A DNA stretch of 19,752 nucleotides from Bacteroidales bacterium (GCA_019415705.1 DXYS01000070.1:10678-30429); one strand, 5' to 3'; numbered from the stretch's first letter, positions 1-7,779 are shown. The notes: generated from the sequence alone by a model not told the origin. Numbers and translations: made by a program.

Positions 1-94
1 AGGACTCGAGGAGGCCAAAGCCGAAATCAACAAGCCTATCGACAAGGACGCCGACAAACCGGGCTCTGACAACACTAAATCTGACAAAGAATAA
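1..94 (+). CDS. Probable TatA/TatE-family translocase subunit, C-terminal end only
   Basis: The frame entering at base 2 stays open to a TAA at 92-94 and gives 30 residues that begin GLEEAKAEINKPID and end in a hydrophilic Lys/Asp-rich tail. An amphipathic Glu/Lys/Ala helix followed by a charged disordered tail is what the C-terminus of TatA-type pore subunits looks like, and tatC starts 32 bases downstream on the same strand, which is the usual tatA-tatC order. The membrane helix that would prove it lies outside the window. The identity is therefore inferred mostly from the neighbour and the helix pattern. Confidence 0.5.
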   Translation, partial: GLEEAKAEINKPIDKDADKPGSDNTKSDKE

Positions 95-126
95 GACAGC
101 CCCCACTCCATCCTTATATCTCGCCG

Positions 127-939
127 ATGTCTGACAGCGACATGACATTCTGGGACCATTTTGACGCGCTCCGCTCGGTGCTCGTCAAAATTGCCGTCGT
201 GATTTTTGCGCTCGGAGTCGGATCATTCATTATCATGCCATGGTTTTTCGACCATGTCGTGCTCGCCCCATGTTCAGGCGATTTCCCTTTATATCGCCTC
301 CTTGACATGCTGGCCGGCTCATCGCTCATTGAGGGAATCGGCCGGTCTTCTGACTTCAGTGTAGACCTTGTCAGCATGCAGTTGACTTCCCAATTTTTCA
401 TACACATGTCGGCCTCGTGCTGGATGGCATGCATCATAGGATTTCCTATCATTATCTATCTGCTGTGGACTTTTGTCGAGCCGGCATTATACGAAAACGA
501 GAAACGCAACGCTCGTCGCGCCTTTTTCTTCGGCAACCTTATGTTCTATCTCGGCGTGGCCGCCGGCTACTTTCTCGTCTTTCCGCTTGCGGTCAGATTC
601 TTAGCCGAGTATTCACTCAGCGACCGCATCACAGGTCTCGTGTCGCTCGACTCCTATATGGACAACTTCTTCACAGTCATTTTGCTGATGGGCGCCGTCT
701 TCGAGCTGCCGCTGCTTTGCTGGCTGCTCGGCAAAACCGGCCTTATGCATCGCTCATTCTTCAAAAATTACCGTCGCCATGCCATTGTCAGTCTTCTGAT
801 AGTCGCCGCCATCATTACACCGACCGGCGACCCGTTCTCGCTGTTTGCGGTCTTCCTCCCGATTTACGGGTTATGGGAACTTTCAGCCCGGCTTGTCCCC
901 GCCGACACTAATGACGACAGCTCTGCCGTCGCCGACTGA
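127..939 (+). CDS. tatC: Sec-independent protein translocase TatC
   Basis: TatC is the inner-membrane receptor of the twin-arginine system, which recognises RR signal peptides and exports folded proteins. The 270-residue product has the family layout: a cytoplasmic N-terminus with the HFDALR version of the HLxELR motif (residues 11-16), a first membrane helix near 18-38, a periplasmic loop, the segment around 88-128 ending in EPALYENEKR, and helices up to about residue 255. E125 lines up with the signal-binding E103 of E. coli TatC and E193 (VFELPLL) with its E170. The position of E. coli E15 is Ala14 here, which is odd. A second ATG at 142, giving a start at MTFWDHF, is a possible alternative. 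It follows the putative tatA by 32 bases and the symporter starts 45 bases later, so the three may be co-transcribed. Confidence 0.93.
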   Translation: MSDSDMTFWDHFDALRSVLVKIAVVIFALGVGSFIIMPWFFDHVVLAPCSGDFPLYRLLDMLAGSSLIEGIGRSSDFSVDLVSMQLTSQFFIHMSASCWMACIIGFPIIIYLLWTFVEPALYENEKRNARRAFFFGNLMFYLGVAAGYFLVFPLAVRFLAEYSLSDRITGLVSLDSYMDNFFTVILLMGAVFELPLLCWLLGKTGLMHRSFFKNYRRHAIVSLLIVAAIITPTGDPFSLFAVFLPIYGLWELSARLVPADTNDDSSAVAD

Positions 940-984
940 ACGGCAACACGCCTCGTCTCACTCGACTCTAAAAATATACATATC

Positions 985-2178
985 ATGACAAAACCGAGCC
1001 ACAAAATCAAAATCGGCCTGCTCCCACGCATCATCATCGCCATAGCCTTGGGCATCGGCCTCGGCTTCATCTCACCCGACTGGCTGTCGCGTTCATTGGC
1101 GACTTTCAATGCAGTTTTCAGTGCATTTCTCGGTTTTATCATACCGCTGCTTATCATCGGCTTTGTGGCCCCGGCTATTGCCGATATTGGACGTAATGCG
1201 GGCAAAATGCTCGCCGTCACAGCCTTAATAGCTTATATTATGACCTTTGGCTCAGGTATGCTCGCCTACTTCACGGCCGACTCAACATTCCCATCGCTCA
1301 TCTCGGCCGATGCCTACATCTTGGACGAAGCCTCGGCCAAGGCGCCTTCGCCCTTCTTCACCATCGAGATTGCCCCGCTGATGAACGTCATGACTGCACT
1401 TGTGCTTGCCTTTGTGCTTGGTCTCGGCGTGGCCTTTCTCAACGGGCGCGACTCGCTCCGCAACGGTCTTGAAGACTTCCGTCTCGTCATCGAGTTAGTC
1501 ATCCGCCGCGTCATCATCCCATTGCTGCCTCTCTATATCCTCGGCATTTTCGTATCAATGACCGTGTCAGGGCAGGTAGCATCCGTTCTGTCGACATTTA
1601 TAAAAATCATCTTGGTCATCTTCGCACTGCACATCGGCCTGCTCGTACTTCAATACTGCATCGCATCACTTTTTTCACGCCGCAATCCGTTCCGAGCCCT
1701 GTGGACCATGATGCCTGCCTATTTCACCGCCTTGGGCACACAGTCGTCGGCCGCGACCATTCCTGTCACACTCCGTCAGGCTATAGCAATGGGTGTCAAC
1801 AAAGATGTCGCCGGATTTGTAGTCCCGCTCTGCGCGACAATCCACATGTCAGGTTCAACGCTCAAGATTGTGGCCTGTGCACTGGCGCTTATGATAACTC
1901 ACTCGATGCCATACGACACAGCCATGTTCGCCGGCTTCGTCGCCATGCTCGGCATCACGATAGTCGCCGCCCCCGGAGTGCCCGGGGGCGCCATCATGGC
2001 GTCGCTCGGCCTGCTGTCATCGATGCTCGGTTTCAGCGAGGCCGATAACGCGCTGATGATTGCTTTGTATATCGCCATGGACAGTTTTGGCACAGCATGC
2101 AATGTCACCGGCGACGGAGCCATCGCCCAAATAGTTGAGCGGATATTCAGTCGCAGCCTTAGACAAGTCTCCGAATAG
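985..2178 (+). CDS. DAACS-family cation:amino acid/dicarboxylate symporter
   Basis: A 397-residue, very hydrophobic protein of the dicarboxylate/amino acid:cation symporter family (GltP, SstT, GltPh), predicted in the inner membrane. Visible family marks are the hairpin-1 serine stretch TQSSAATIP (252-260), the TM7 unwound region written HMSGS (287-291), the hairpin-2 tip GVPGG (331-335) and the TM8 motif with D366, T370, N373 and D377 (NVTGD). Two substrate and ion positions deviate. The GltPh NMDGT aspartate is Ser289. The TM8 arginine that binds an acidic side chain (R397 of GltPh) is Gly369. The cargo is therefore probably not aspartate or glutamate; a neutral amino acid or another small solute is more likely, but I cannot name it. 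The start is the only ATG before the first helix. No strong terminator follows. Confidence 0.85.
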   Translation: MTKPSHKIKIGLLPRIIIAIALGIGLGFISPDWLSRSLATFNAVFSAFLGFIIPLLIIGFVAPAIADIGRNAGKMLAVTALIAYIMTFGSGMLAYFTADSTFPSLISADAYILDEASAKAPSPFFTIEIAPLMNVMTALVLAFVLGLGVAFLNGRDSLRNGLEDFRLVIELVIRRVIIPLLPLYILGIFVSMTVSGQVASVLSTFIKIILVIFALHIGLLVLQYCIASLFSRRNPFRALWTMMPAYFTALGTQSSAATIPVTLRQAIAMGVNKDVAGFVVPLCATIHMSGSTLKIVACALALMITHSMPYDTAMFAGFVAMLGITIVAAPGVPGGAIMASLGLLSSMLGFSEADNALMIALYIAMDSFGTACNVTGDGAIAQIVERIFSRSLRQVSE

Positions 2179-2328
2179 CCACAGCCGCCGCATCATAGCT
2201 GAAATTTATTGGCGCTTTTATAAGCAATGTAAAAAAACATGTTGCGTAATCAACGCCAAAGCTGTGATAATCGTACTTTCAATGATAACGCTGAAGTGTT
2301 AAAATGTCAGTGATGCAATTTTTGTCAT

Positions 2329-2357
2329 CTTGACATAGTGGTGCGTATCTATCTTTG
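2329..2357 (+). promoter_or_regulatory. Bacteroidetes-type promoter of the 2378 gene
   Basis: TATCTTTG at 2350-2357 is an exact TAnnTTTG -7 box. A CTTG at 2329-2332 could be the -33 box, though the 17-nt spacing is short of the usual 19-21. Transcription would start near 2364, which excludes the in-frame GTG at 2357 as the start codon and supports the ATG at 2378. Confidence 0.5.
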
Positions 2358-2377
2358 TGCAAAAAAAAGAACGCACT

Positions 2378-2950
2378 ATGAAAAAGACACGCAAATCAGC
2401 ACAAAAGACCATTACCGCACATATTCCCGTCGAACTACTCCGCCAAATTCTTGACGCCCCCGAGAACATCTCGCTCTGCCACGCCCTCGTCTCGGCAATC
2501 ATCACCGCCGAGCGTATCCGGAAACCCGACGGCGCAGCCGAGTCGCTTGATGAGAGTAATCTTCACCCTGCATCAATGCCTGAGGCTGAAGCGATGTCCG
2601 AGGACGCACGACGTCGTATAGAACGGGCCAAAGAGCGCCGTGAGGCGCGACGACAGCGTGCAGAGAAACGCATGAGAATCCTCGTCCAAATCCTCCGTAA
2701 AGAAAAACCCGTTGCGTTCTCAGATCTATTCGGCTCAGGGCTGTTTACCCCTGAACAGGAACGCACCATCGACGCCCTGCTCAATCCAACTGTGCGCACA
2801 ATCAAAAAGCTATCTTTCGAACAACTCCGGGCCTACTTTCTCCCTCAGATAGTCAAATACAATAACATCCCCATCGCAGATATTCCGGCACATTTCCGTC
2901 GCCATGCCGATGTGCAAAATAAAAACAAATGCGCCGCAATGTCCCGGTAA
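2378..2950 (+). CDS. Hypothetical basic protein, possible ribbon-helix-helix N-terminus
   Basis: I do not recognise a named family. The 190-residue protein has no signal peptide or membrane segment. Residues 11-48 read as a short strand (TITAHIPVEL), a helix and a second helix (SLCHALVSAIITAERI), a layout reminiscent of ribbon-helix-helix DNA-binding domains. An acidic linker (50-73) follows, then a long, very basic helix rich in Arg and Glu (74-110), then a compact C-terminal part (112-175) with the motif FTPEQERTIDALL. The ATG at 2378 is preferred over the upstream GTG because that GTG lies in the -7 promoter box. It has its own promoter, is separated from the symporter by about 200 bases and converges with rpmH. 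A nucleic-acid-binding role is a guess from the basic helix and the strand-helix-helix pattern. Confidence 0.7.
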   Translation: MKKTRKSAQKTITAHIPVELLRQILDAPENISLCHALVSAIITAERIRKPDGAAESLDESNLHPASMPEAEAMSEDARRRIERAKERREARRQRAEKRMRILVQILRKEKPVAFSDLFGSGLFTPEQERTIDALLNPTVRTIKKLSFEQLRAYFLPQIVKYNNIPIADIPAHFRRHADVQNKNKCAAMSR

Positions 2951-2987
2951 CGGAGACTTGCAGCGCATCGTTATGTGTGATTACTGA

Positions 2988-3143
2988 TTACTTGCTTGCA
3001 ATCGAATCAGATACAGTCAGGCGGGCACGACCTTTTGCACGGCGGCGAGCCAGAACTTTACGGCCATCGGGGGTCGACATTCTTTCACGGAAACCGTGTT
3101 TGTTAACTCTTTTGCGGTTAGAGGGTTGAAATGTTCTTTTCAT
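2988..3143 (-). CDS. rpmH: 50S ribosomal protein L34
   Basis: The minus strand from the ATG at 3143 to the TAA at 2988 encodes 51 residues starting MKRTFQPSNRKRVNKHGFRE and containing RMSTPDGRKVLARRRAKGR, the signature of bacterial L34, a small rRNA-binding protein of the large ribosomal subunit. Length and Arg/Lys richness match the family. The C-terminal extension LTVSDSIASK is of a kind seen in Bacteroidetes L34. It is a single-gene unit with a well-formed promoter 44 bases upstream and is convergent with the hypothetical gene ending at 2950. An open frame on the opposite strand (2929-3129) is only its shadow. Confidence 0.96.
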   Translation of the reverse strand: MKRTFQPSNRKRVNKHGFRERMSTPDGRKVLARRRAKGRARLTVSDSIASK

Positions 3144-3186
3144 TGCTGTATGTAATTTTCTTGTTTATATTCCACAATTCGGAGTG

Positions 3187-3218
3187 CAAATTTAAAAATT
3201 ATTTTTTAACCTCGCAAA
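3187..3218 (-). promoter_or_regulatory. rpmH promoter (-33/-7)
   Basis: Read on the minus strand, TTTG (complement of 3215-3218) is followed after exactly 20 nt by TAAATTTG (complement of 3187-3194), a full match to the Bacteroidetes TTTG-N19-21-TAnnTTTG consensus. Initiation would fall near 3180, leaving a leader of about 37 nt before rpmH. Confidence 0.75.
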
Positions 3219-3278
3219 TTTAGCGACCGCAAATTGTCAGACTTCATTATATATCGACCCTTCGGGGGCTTATCATTA

Positions 3279-4412
3279 TCAGAGGAGCTCGACACCGATG
3301 CCGGGACGGTCGGGAATCGTGACCTTGCCGTCTACAATCTTGATGCCATCGAAGCGATCATTAGCAATCAGAAGGTTGCCGTCAAGGTCAGCCCAGTCGA
3401 CCATCGGTGACAACTGGGCGGCGGCCGTCACCGCACACGACGTCTCGGTCATGCAGCCGAGCATCACTTTCATGCCGAGCGCACGCGCCAGCACTGCCAT
3501 CTGATAAGCCTCGTGCATACCGGTGCTCTTCATCAGCTTGATGTTTATACCGTCATATGCCTGAGCTGCACGGCGGACATCGGGAAGACGCTGCAGAAAC
3601 TCATCGGCGATGATAGGCAGAGGCGAACGCTCACGCAGCCATGCCGTCTCGTCAATCATCTCCTTGGGCATAGGCTGCTCGACGAAGAGACAATTGCGCT
3701 CAGCAAGCCAATGACACATCTCGAGAGCTTTTTCTTTGTCATTCCAACCCTGATTGGCGTCGACACAGATAGGCACCTGCGTGTGTTTACGGAGTGCATT
3801 GACAATCTCCTTGTCATGATCAAGGCCCATCTTGACCTTTACTACTTTAAAGGGCGAAGTCTCCTCGATTTTGGCACGCATCTCGTCAGGGTCTTTGTCG
3901 TAAGAGATGGTAAACGAGGTATTGGGACAGTTGTCGGGATTGAGTCCCCAGATTTTATACCACGGCTGCCCCATCATCTTGCCGAGCAGGTCATGAAGCG
4001 CGATATCGACCGAAGCCTTGGCTGCGCGATTGTTGGGAGCCACGCTCTCCATGTAGGCATGTATATCCTCGATGCGGAAGGGGTCGGCAAACTGACCGAG
4101 GTCGAGTTTGTTGAGGAAAGTGCAGACCGAGTCAACCGACTCGCCGAGATAAGGCGGCATAGACGCCTCGCCATAGCCGGTGAATCCGTCACACTCTAAT
4201 TTGACCTGTACGTCAGGTGTTGTCGTGCGCTGCGATTTGGCAAGATTGAACGCATGACGCAGTTTTAGCTCATAAGGCTCGAACGAAAGATTGAGACGCC
4301 CCGAGCGTCCGGTTTGTTTTGTGGCCTGTCCGAAGGCCGAGAATGATATGGGCGACACGGCGGCCATTGCGGCGCCGAGCGCTGTTGTGCGTAGAAATTT
4401 TCTGCGGTCCAT
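3279..4412 (-). CDS. Dipeptide epimerase (enolase superfamily) with Tat-type signal peptide
   Basis: Predicted L-Ala-D/L-Glu-type dipeptide epimerase, which interconverts D-Glu and L-Glu in dipeptides released from peptidoglycan. Catalytic features of the muconate-lactonizing subgroup are in order: the KVK base motif (K192, K194), Mg2+ ligands D218 (CVDAN), E245 (VEQP) and D270 (ADEF), the second lysine K292 (NIKLMKSTG) and the DLD motif at 342-344 typical of dipeptide epimerases. The start at 4412 (377 residues) is chosen over an upstream in-frame start at 4505 because it begins MDRRKFLRTTALGAAMAA, a twin-arginine signal with RRxFL followed by a hydrophobic stretch ending near AFGQA. Export through Tat is therefore likely, unlike the cytoplasmic YcjG/YkfB enzymes. 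It lies 34 bases after the NlpC/P60 gene and is the last gene of the operon. Exact dipeptide specificity cannot be read from sequence. Confidence 0.93.
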   Translation of the reverse strand: MDRRKFLRTTALGAAMAAVSPISFSAFGQATKQTGRSGRLNLSFEPYELKLRHAFNLAKSQRTTTPDVQVKLECDGFTGYGEASMPPYLGESVDSVCTFLNKLDLGQFADPFRIEDIHAYMESVAPNNRAAKASVDIALHDLLGKMMGQPWYKIWGLNPDNCPNTSFTISYDKDPDEMRAKIEETSPFKVVKVKMGLDHDKEIVNALRKHTQVPICVDANQGWNDKEKALEMCHWLAERNCLFVEQPMPKEMIDETAWLRERSPLPIIADEFLQRLPDVRRAAQAYDGINIKLMKSTGMHEAYQMAVLARALGMKVMLGCMTETSCAVTAAAQLSPMVDWADLDGNLLIANDRFDGIKIVDGKVTIPDRPGIGVELL

Positions 4413-4446
4413 TGCTGTGTAAGTTTTAGACGGTTTAAGGTGTCGT

Positions 4447-5622
4447 TTATAGATTAAAGTACCACGGATGGTTGCGTGCCAGAGTGATGCCGTCGGTCCC
4501 TTCACAGCCGTCGATACGGACAGCGTGGAGGAATGGCGTCGTCAGGTATGCCGGCGACGAGGAGTCGACGCTGTTGCGTTTTACGCGGCCTGATGAGTGG
4601 ACATAATCGCCGTTGCTGTCATAGATGGCGACATGTGTGACACGGCCTGTCTTGGCATTGCCGAAGAAAAGAAGGTCGCCGGCGCGGCAGTCACGCCAAT
4701 CCCTGGCCTCGATGCGACGGCCGGTGAGCGCCTGCTGCGAAGCGTCACGACGCAGAATGATGCCGTTTGAGAGATATGAAACTTTAGCCAGACCGGAGCA
4801 GTCAAGGCTCTTGGTCGAGGTCCCGCCCCACAGATAAGGCTGGCCCTCCATAGAGTAAGCCATATCAAGAATGCGCTGCGCGTCAAAATTTTGTGCGGCC
4901 CAGTCGGCAATCGGAGTGACGTCGGCAGATGCAACCCACCCTTCGCGTCCGTCGGGCAGAATGACGCGGAGCCGGCCCTTTTCGGACTTTGATGAAGCAA
5001 GTTCGACAATGTCACCGTTGACAAGGTCGGTAACAACCTCACGCACTCCTGTTGCAGACGGTGAGTTATAAGCACGTGTCTGGTATATCGATGTGACGAC
5101 CACGCGCGGAGCCGAACGCCATTTTTTCATTTCATCATCGGTTTTAAAAGCCAGCGAGTTGTCTACAATCCAAGCGATATAGCCATCGGGAGACTGCACA
5201 CGCCACCACTCTCCCTGTTTCTCTAAAAGACGCAACGGCATGCCCATCAGGGCCTGCGAGGCCATTTCGGCGCCATGACCCGGCGTCGTGCGCATATTGG
5301 CAACCGCTATTTTGGGAAGTGCCCAACGATCAGATGGCGAGACAGAAACCGAATTTATATACGGCAGCCCGGCGGCATCCAACGCAGCGACAAGCGAATC
5401 TGCTACGGCGCCCTCCGATATAGTGCCGTCTATAAGAACACGTCCGTCTGATGCGGGCTCGACTTTAACATCATATATAATCTGTCGTTTGTCCGGCGCG
5501 AGACGAGTCTTGACCGCGTCGACCACACCAATAGCCCGAGTGATGTCAGATTCGGCTGCAAACAGACAGGCGGGGGCGACAGCGGCCAGCATCGCAAACC
5601 CGAAAAGTACGTTACGTCTCAT
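4447..5622 (-). CDS. NlpC/P60 endopeptidase with SH3-like domains (gamma-D-glutamyl-L-diamino acid endopeptidase type)
   Basis: A secreted 391-residue cysteine peptidase expected to cut the D-Glu-diaminopimelate bond of murein peptides, as YkfC-type enzymes do. A signal peptide spans residues 1-23 (MRRNVLFGFAMLAAVAPACL, then FAAE). It is followed by an N-terminal domain of unknown fold (25-95), two SH3-like segments (about 100-160, with GEWWRVQSPDGYIAW, and 172-238, with DGREGWV), and the catalytic NlpC/P60 domain (250-370). The catalytic residues are C275 (LDCSGL), H330 (VTHVAIY) and H342 (YVHSSG), with the YLWGG loop at 263-267. The ATG at 5622 shares its A with the TGA of the upstream gene (TGATG), so translation is probably coupled. 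A GTG one codon earlier is less likely. The epimerase that would use its product follows 34 bases downstream. Confidence 0.95.
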   Translation of the reverse strand: MRRNVLFGFAMLAAVAPACLFAAESDITRAIGVVDAVKTRLAPDKRQIIYDVKVEPASDGRVLIDGTISEGAVADSLVAALDAAGLPYINSVSVSPSDRWALPKIAVANMRTTPGHGAEMASQALMGMPLRLLEKQGEWWRVQSPDGYIAWIVDNSLAFKTDDEMKKWRSAPRVVVTSIYQTRAYNSPSATGVREVVTDLVNGDIVELASSKSEKGRLRVILPDGREGWVASADVTPIADWAAQNFDAQRILDMAYSMEGQPYLWGGTSTKSLDCSGLAKVSYLSNGIILRRDASQQALTGRRIEARDWRDCRAGDLLFFGNAKTGRVTHVAIYDSNGDYVHSSGRVKRNSVDSSSPAYLTTPFLHAVRIDGCEGTDGITLARNHPWYFNL

Positions 5623-6968
5623 CACTTTACAGCTTTAGGTGTTACTGAAATGAGTTCCATGTGCAAATCCCATGCCGGATAGAAAAGATTGCCTTTTGTA
5701 GACTCAACCTCGCCGAGCTGAAAGTCGACAGTCTCCGAACGCACAAATTTCTTGGGCGGGTACAGCTCACCGCAAACTCCGAGATTAGACGCGAGACGGT
5801 GAGCATCCATACCGGTCGAATAAAATTTCTCGATAGCCTTGTCTCCGGAATTGACATAACGTCCGAACGACACGTCGACAGGCACCCAGCCGACACCTTC
5901 AAAATATACTTCGGCCCAGTCATGAAGATTTTTCTCTCCCGGATGAATCATCCATCCGCTCTCCCAACGCGCGGGTATACCGAGTGAGCGCATCAGCGAG
6001 ATATAAAGCAGGCCGACCTGTCCGCAGTCGCCGTGTCCCTCACGGACGACATAGGCCGGGATGCAGCTGATGGTGCTGTACTCGCGTGCGCCGGCCCACG
6101 GATAGCGGTTGATTATATAATCATATACCAATTCACTTGATTTGTAAGGATTGGTCTCGCCACCTACTATCTGACGGGCAAGTGTGTCAAGATTGATTAT
6201 ATGCGGCGCCTCAAAAGCGGTATATTTCTTATAGACCTCAGAGTCGCGGTCATAATCCTTGATATTGGCGCGGATAAAGTCAGGCGTGAAATACTGACCG
6301 CGGGCCTCATAGGCCACGACACACTCGAAGTGAGTCGTATCACCCTCTGCGACGGGTTGCTGCATATATACGGTCGAATGGACAGACTGCTCCGGGGCCG
6401 ATGCAATGTATTCTTCAGGATATGTAGAAAGTATCTTGACAATCGGTTGGCGCTCGCTGATATGAGCCAGCGGCATCCATACGCGTAGTGTGTCACCACG
6501 GAGCGCCTCATGATAAGGCACGTCGATAGTGAAGCGATAGACGACCTCATGGGCTCCGCCAAGCGCGTTTTTACCCTCAGACCACTTAATCACAGAATCG
6601 ACATATGAAATACGGGCATCAGAGGCCGACGCGCCACGAAGTTTCCAGCCACCGTTGTAATCTGGATTCAGAAGCTCGAGATTACGGGGTGATTTGCGAT
6701 GTATGCGCATCTCTCCGTTTATAATCTTGGCCTCCATATATTTTTTATCAATGAATGATAAAATATCGGAGTCGCTCAACTCGGGATGGCGCTGGCGCAC
6801 CAAAGAGGCGGCCGAATCAAAGCTCAAAGAAAAGTCGGCTGCTAAACGCGACTCGATAGCAGCTGCTGAATCAGCCTCAAGCCACGACGGGCTATTTTCG
6901 GCAGTCGACTGTGACTTGGGCGAGCACGCACCAAATAACAGGGGTAATAGCAATAAGATTTGTCTCAT
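5622..6968 (-). CDS. Transglutaminase-like cysteine hydrolase, lipoprotein
   Basis: A 448-residue protein with a short signal ending LLFGAC, so Cys15 is the probable lipidation site. No acidic export signal follows the Cys, which fits anchoring on the periplasmic side. The core transglutaminase fold is at about 265-375, with the catalytic triad C315 (GHGDCGQ), H349 (NLHDWAEVY) and D365 (PVDVSFG). The N-terminal 250 residues are a less conserved, partly beta-rich region. In bacteria such domains are often proteases or amidases rather than cross-linkers. Being first in an operon with an NlpC/P60 endopeptidase and a dipeptide epimerase, it probably hydrolyses a murein peptide or a related amide bond, but the reaction is inferred. 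No consensus promoter was seen in the 119 bases upstream, so it may be read from the LysE promoter. Confidence 0.88.
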   Translation of the reverse strand: MRQILLLLPLLFGACSPKSQSTAENSPSWLEADSAAAIESRLAADFSLSFDSAASLVRQRHPELSDSDILSFIDKKYMEAKIINGEMRIHRKSPRNLELLNPDYNGGWKLRGASASDARISYVDSVIKWSEGKNALGGAHEVVYRFTIDVPYHEALRGDTLRVWMPLAHISERQPIVKILSTYPEEYIASAPEQSVHSTVYMQQPVAEGDTTHFECVVAYEARGQYFTPDFIRANIKDYDRDSEVYKKYTAFEAPHIINLDTLARQIVGGETNPYKSSELVYDYIINRYPWAGAREYSTISCIPAYVVREGHGDCGQVGLLYISLMRSLGIPARWESGWMIHPGEKNLHDWAEVYFEGVGWVPVDVSFGRYVNSGDKAIEKFYSTGMDAHRLASNLGVCGELYPPKKFVRSETVDFQLGEVESTKGNLFYPAWDLHMELISVTPKAVK

Positions 6969-7087
6969 CGAAGAAATGTTGTTTTGACCGGTATTTAGAT
7001 ATTGTGTAAAAATAATAGTTTTTCGCTTATTTTCAAAGTGAGAACTACTTGACGGCCTATTTTTTAATCATTTTTATACAGGCAGGT

Positions 7088-7750
7088 TCAGAGCAGTATC
7101 AGAGGTGCGAACGACTCAGGGCGATGAAAGTCAGGCTCGGGAGTATTTATCGGGGCCCAGCTCATAAAATGAGGCTGAGTAGCTGCAGACGCACACTTAT
7201 AGAAATTGCCGCGCATGGTCAGAGGCTCGCCGGCACGGTAGTCAATCCCGAGCAAATCAAAGGGCACGGAGACAAGCAGATTCCATGAAAAAAGTCCCTC
7301 AAGCTCACGGAACGGCCGTGTGCCACATGAGGGGAAACGCCCGATGCGCTTTATCTCATCGTCGCTCAGACGTCGTGGGTTGGAACGTTCGGAGCGGACA
7401 GACGCATTTACCGTGCCAATGCAGTTAAACTCAAAATTCCAGTACGGGAGATTGCCGTCAGGCTCGACAAAAAATTCGACACACGAGTCCTGACTGACCG
7501 GAGACTGATTGACATAATTCTCGGCTCGCAAGAAATTGCAACGAACAAAAAAGTCGATATACAGTGCAGTCCCCGAGTGTGCTGCAGTGAAAGTCGTCAG
7601 CGGCTTGTAAGGATATTTGTCGGCCCAGTTGACAGACTCTATGGTCTCGCGCGGAGCATGTTCGTCAAGGAGATTGATTATTTCGTCTGCTCCTTCGCAT
7701 GAGTCAAGCTGCGGAAGATATGGAATTTTAAGTTCTTTATTATCTGACAT
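7088..7750 (-). CDS. Carbohydrate-binding family 9-like protein
   Basis: The 220-residue product has no signal peptide and resembles the CBM9-like family found in many Bacteroidetes. Characteristic features are the alternating strands VEFFVEPDGN (91-100) and YWNFEFNCIGTV (103-114), and the C-terminal block HFMSWAPI (194-201) with PDFHRPESFAPLIL (206-219). Members bind or are thought to bind sugars, but the role of the leaderless single-domain form is not settled. The ATG at 7750 is preferred to a TTG four codons earlier. The gene starts 29 bases downstream of the LysE exporter stop on the same strand, so the two are probably co-transcribed. A direct link between sugar binding and the exporter is not evident. 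Confidence 0.85.
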   Translation of the reverse strand: MSDNKELKIPYLPQLDSCEGADEIINLLDEHAPRETIESVNWADKYPYKPLTTFTAAHSGTALYIDFFVRCNFLRAENYVNQSPVSQDSCVEFFVEPDGNLPYWNFEFNCIGTVNASVRSERSNPRRLSDDEIKRIGRFPSCGTRPFRELEGLFSWNLLVSVPFDLLGIDYRAGEPLTMRGNFYKCASAATQPHFMSWAPINTPEPDFHRPESFAPLILL

Positions 7751-7779
7751 ATATCGTGACAACAGATTTTATTATTACA

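Noticed and set aside
417..911. 164-codon plus-strand open frame inside tatC
   Set aside because: It is an out-of-frame, Arg-rich shadow of a well-conserved gene.
2224..2245. Possible terminator after the symporter (GCAATGT...ACATGTTGC)
   Set aside because: The stem is interrupted by a bulge and is AT-rich; it is too weak to call.
2929..3129. 66-codon plus-strand open frame
   Set aside because: It is antisense to rpmH, whose L34 protein is unmistakable on the other strand.
3255..3272. Possible terminator after the epimerase (GCCCCCGAAGGG on the minus strand)
   Set aside because: The stem is only three to four pairs and there is no U-tract.
3513..4199. 228-codon plus-strand open frame
   Set aside because: It lies opposite the dipeptide epimerase, whose catalytic motifs are intact; the product matches nothing.
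4413..4505. N-terminal extension of the epimerase to 4505
   Set aside because: It would bury the twin-arginine signal in the protein and overlap the NlpC/P60 gene.
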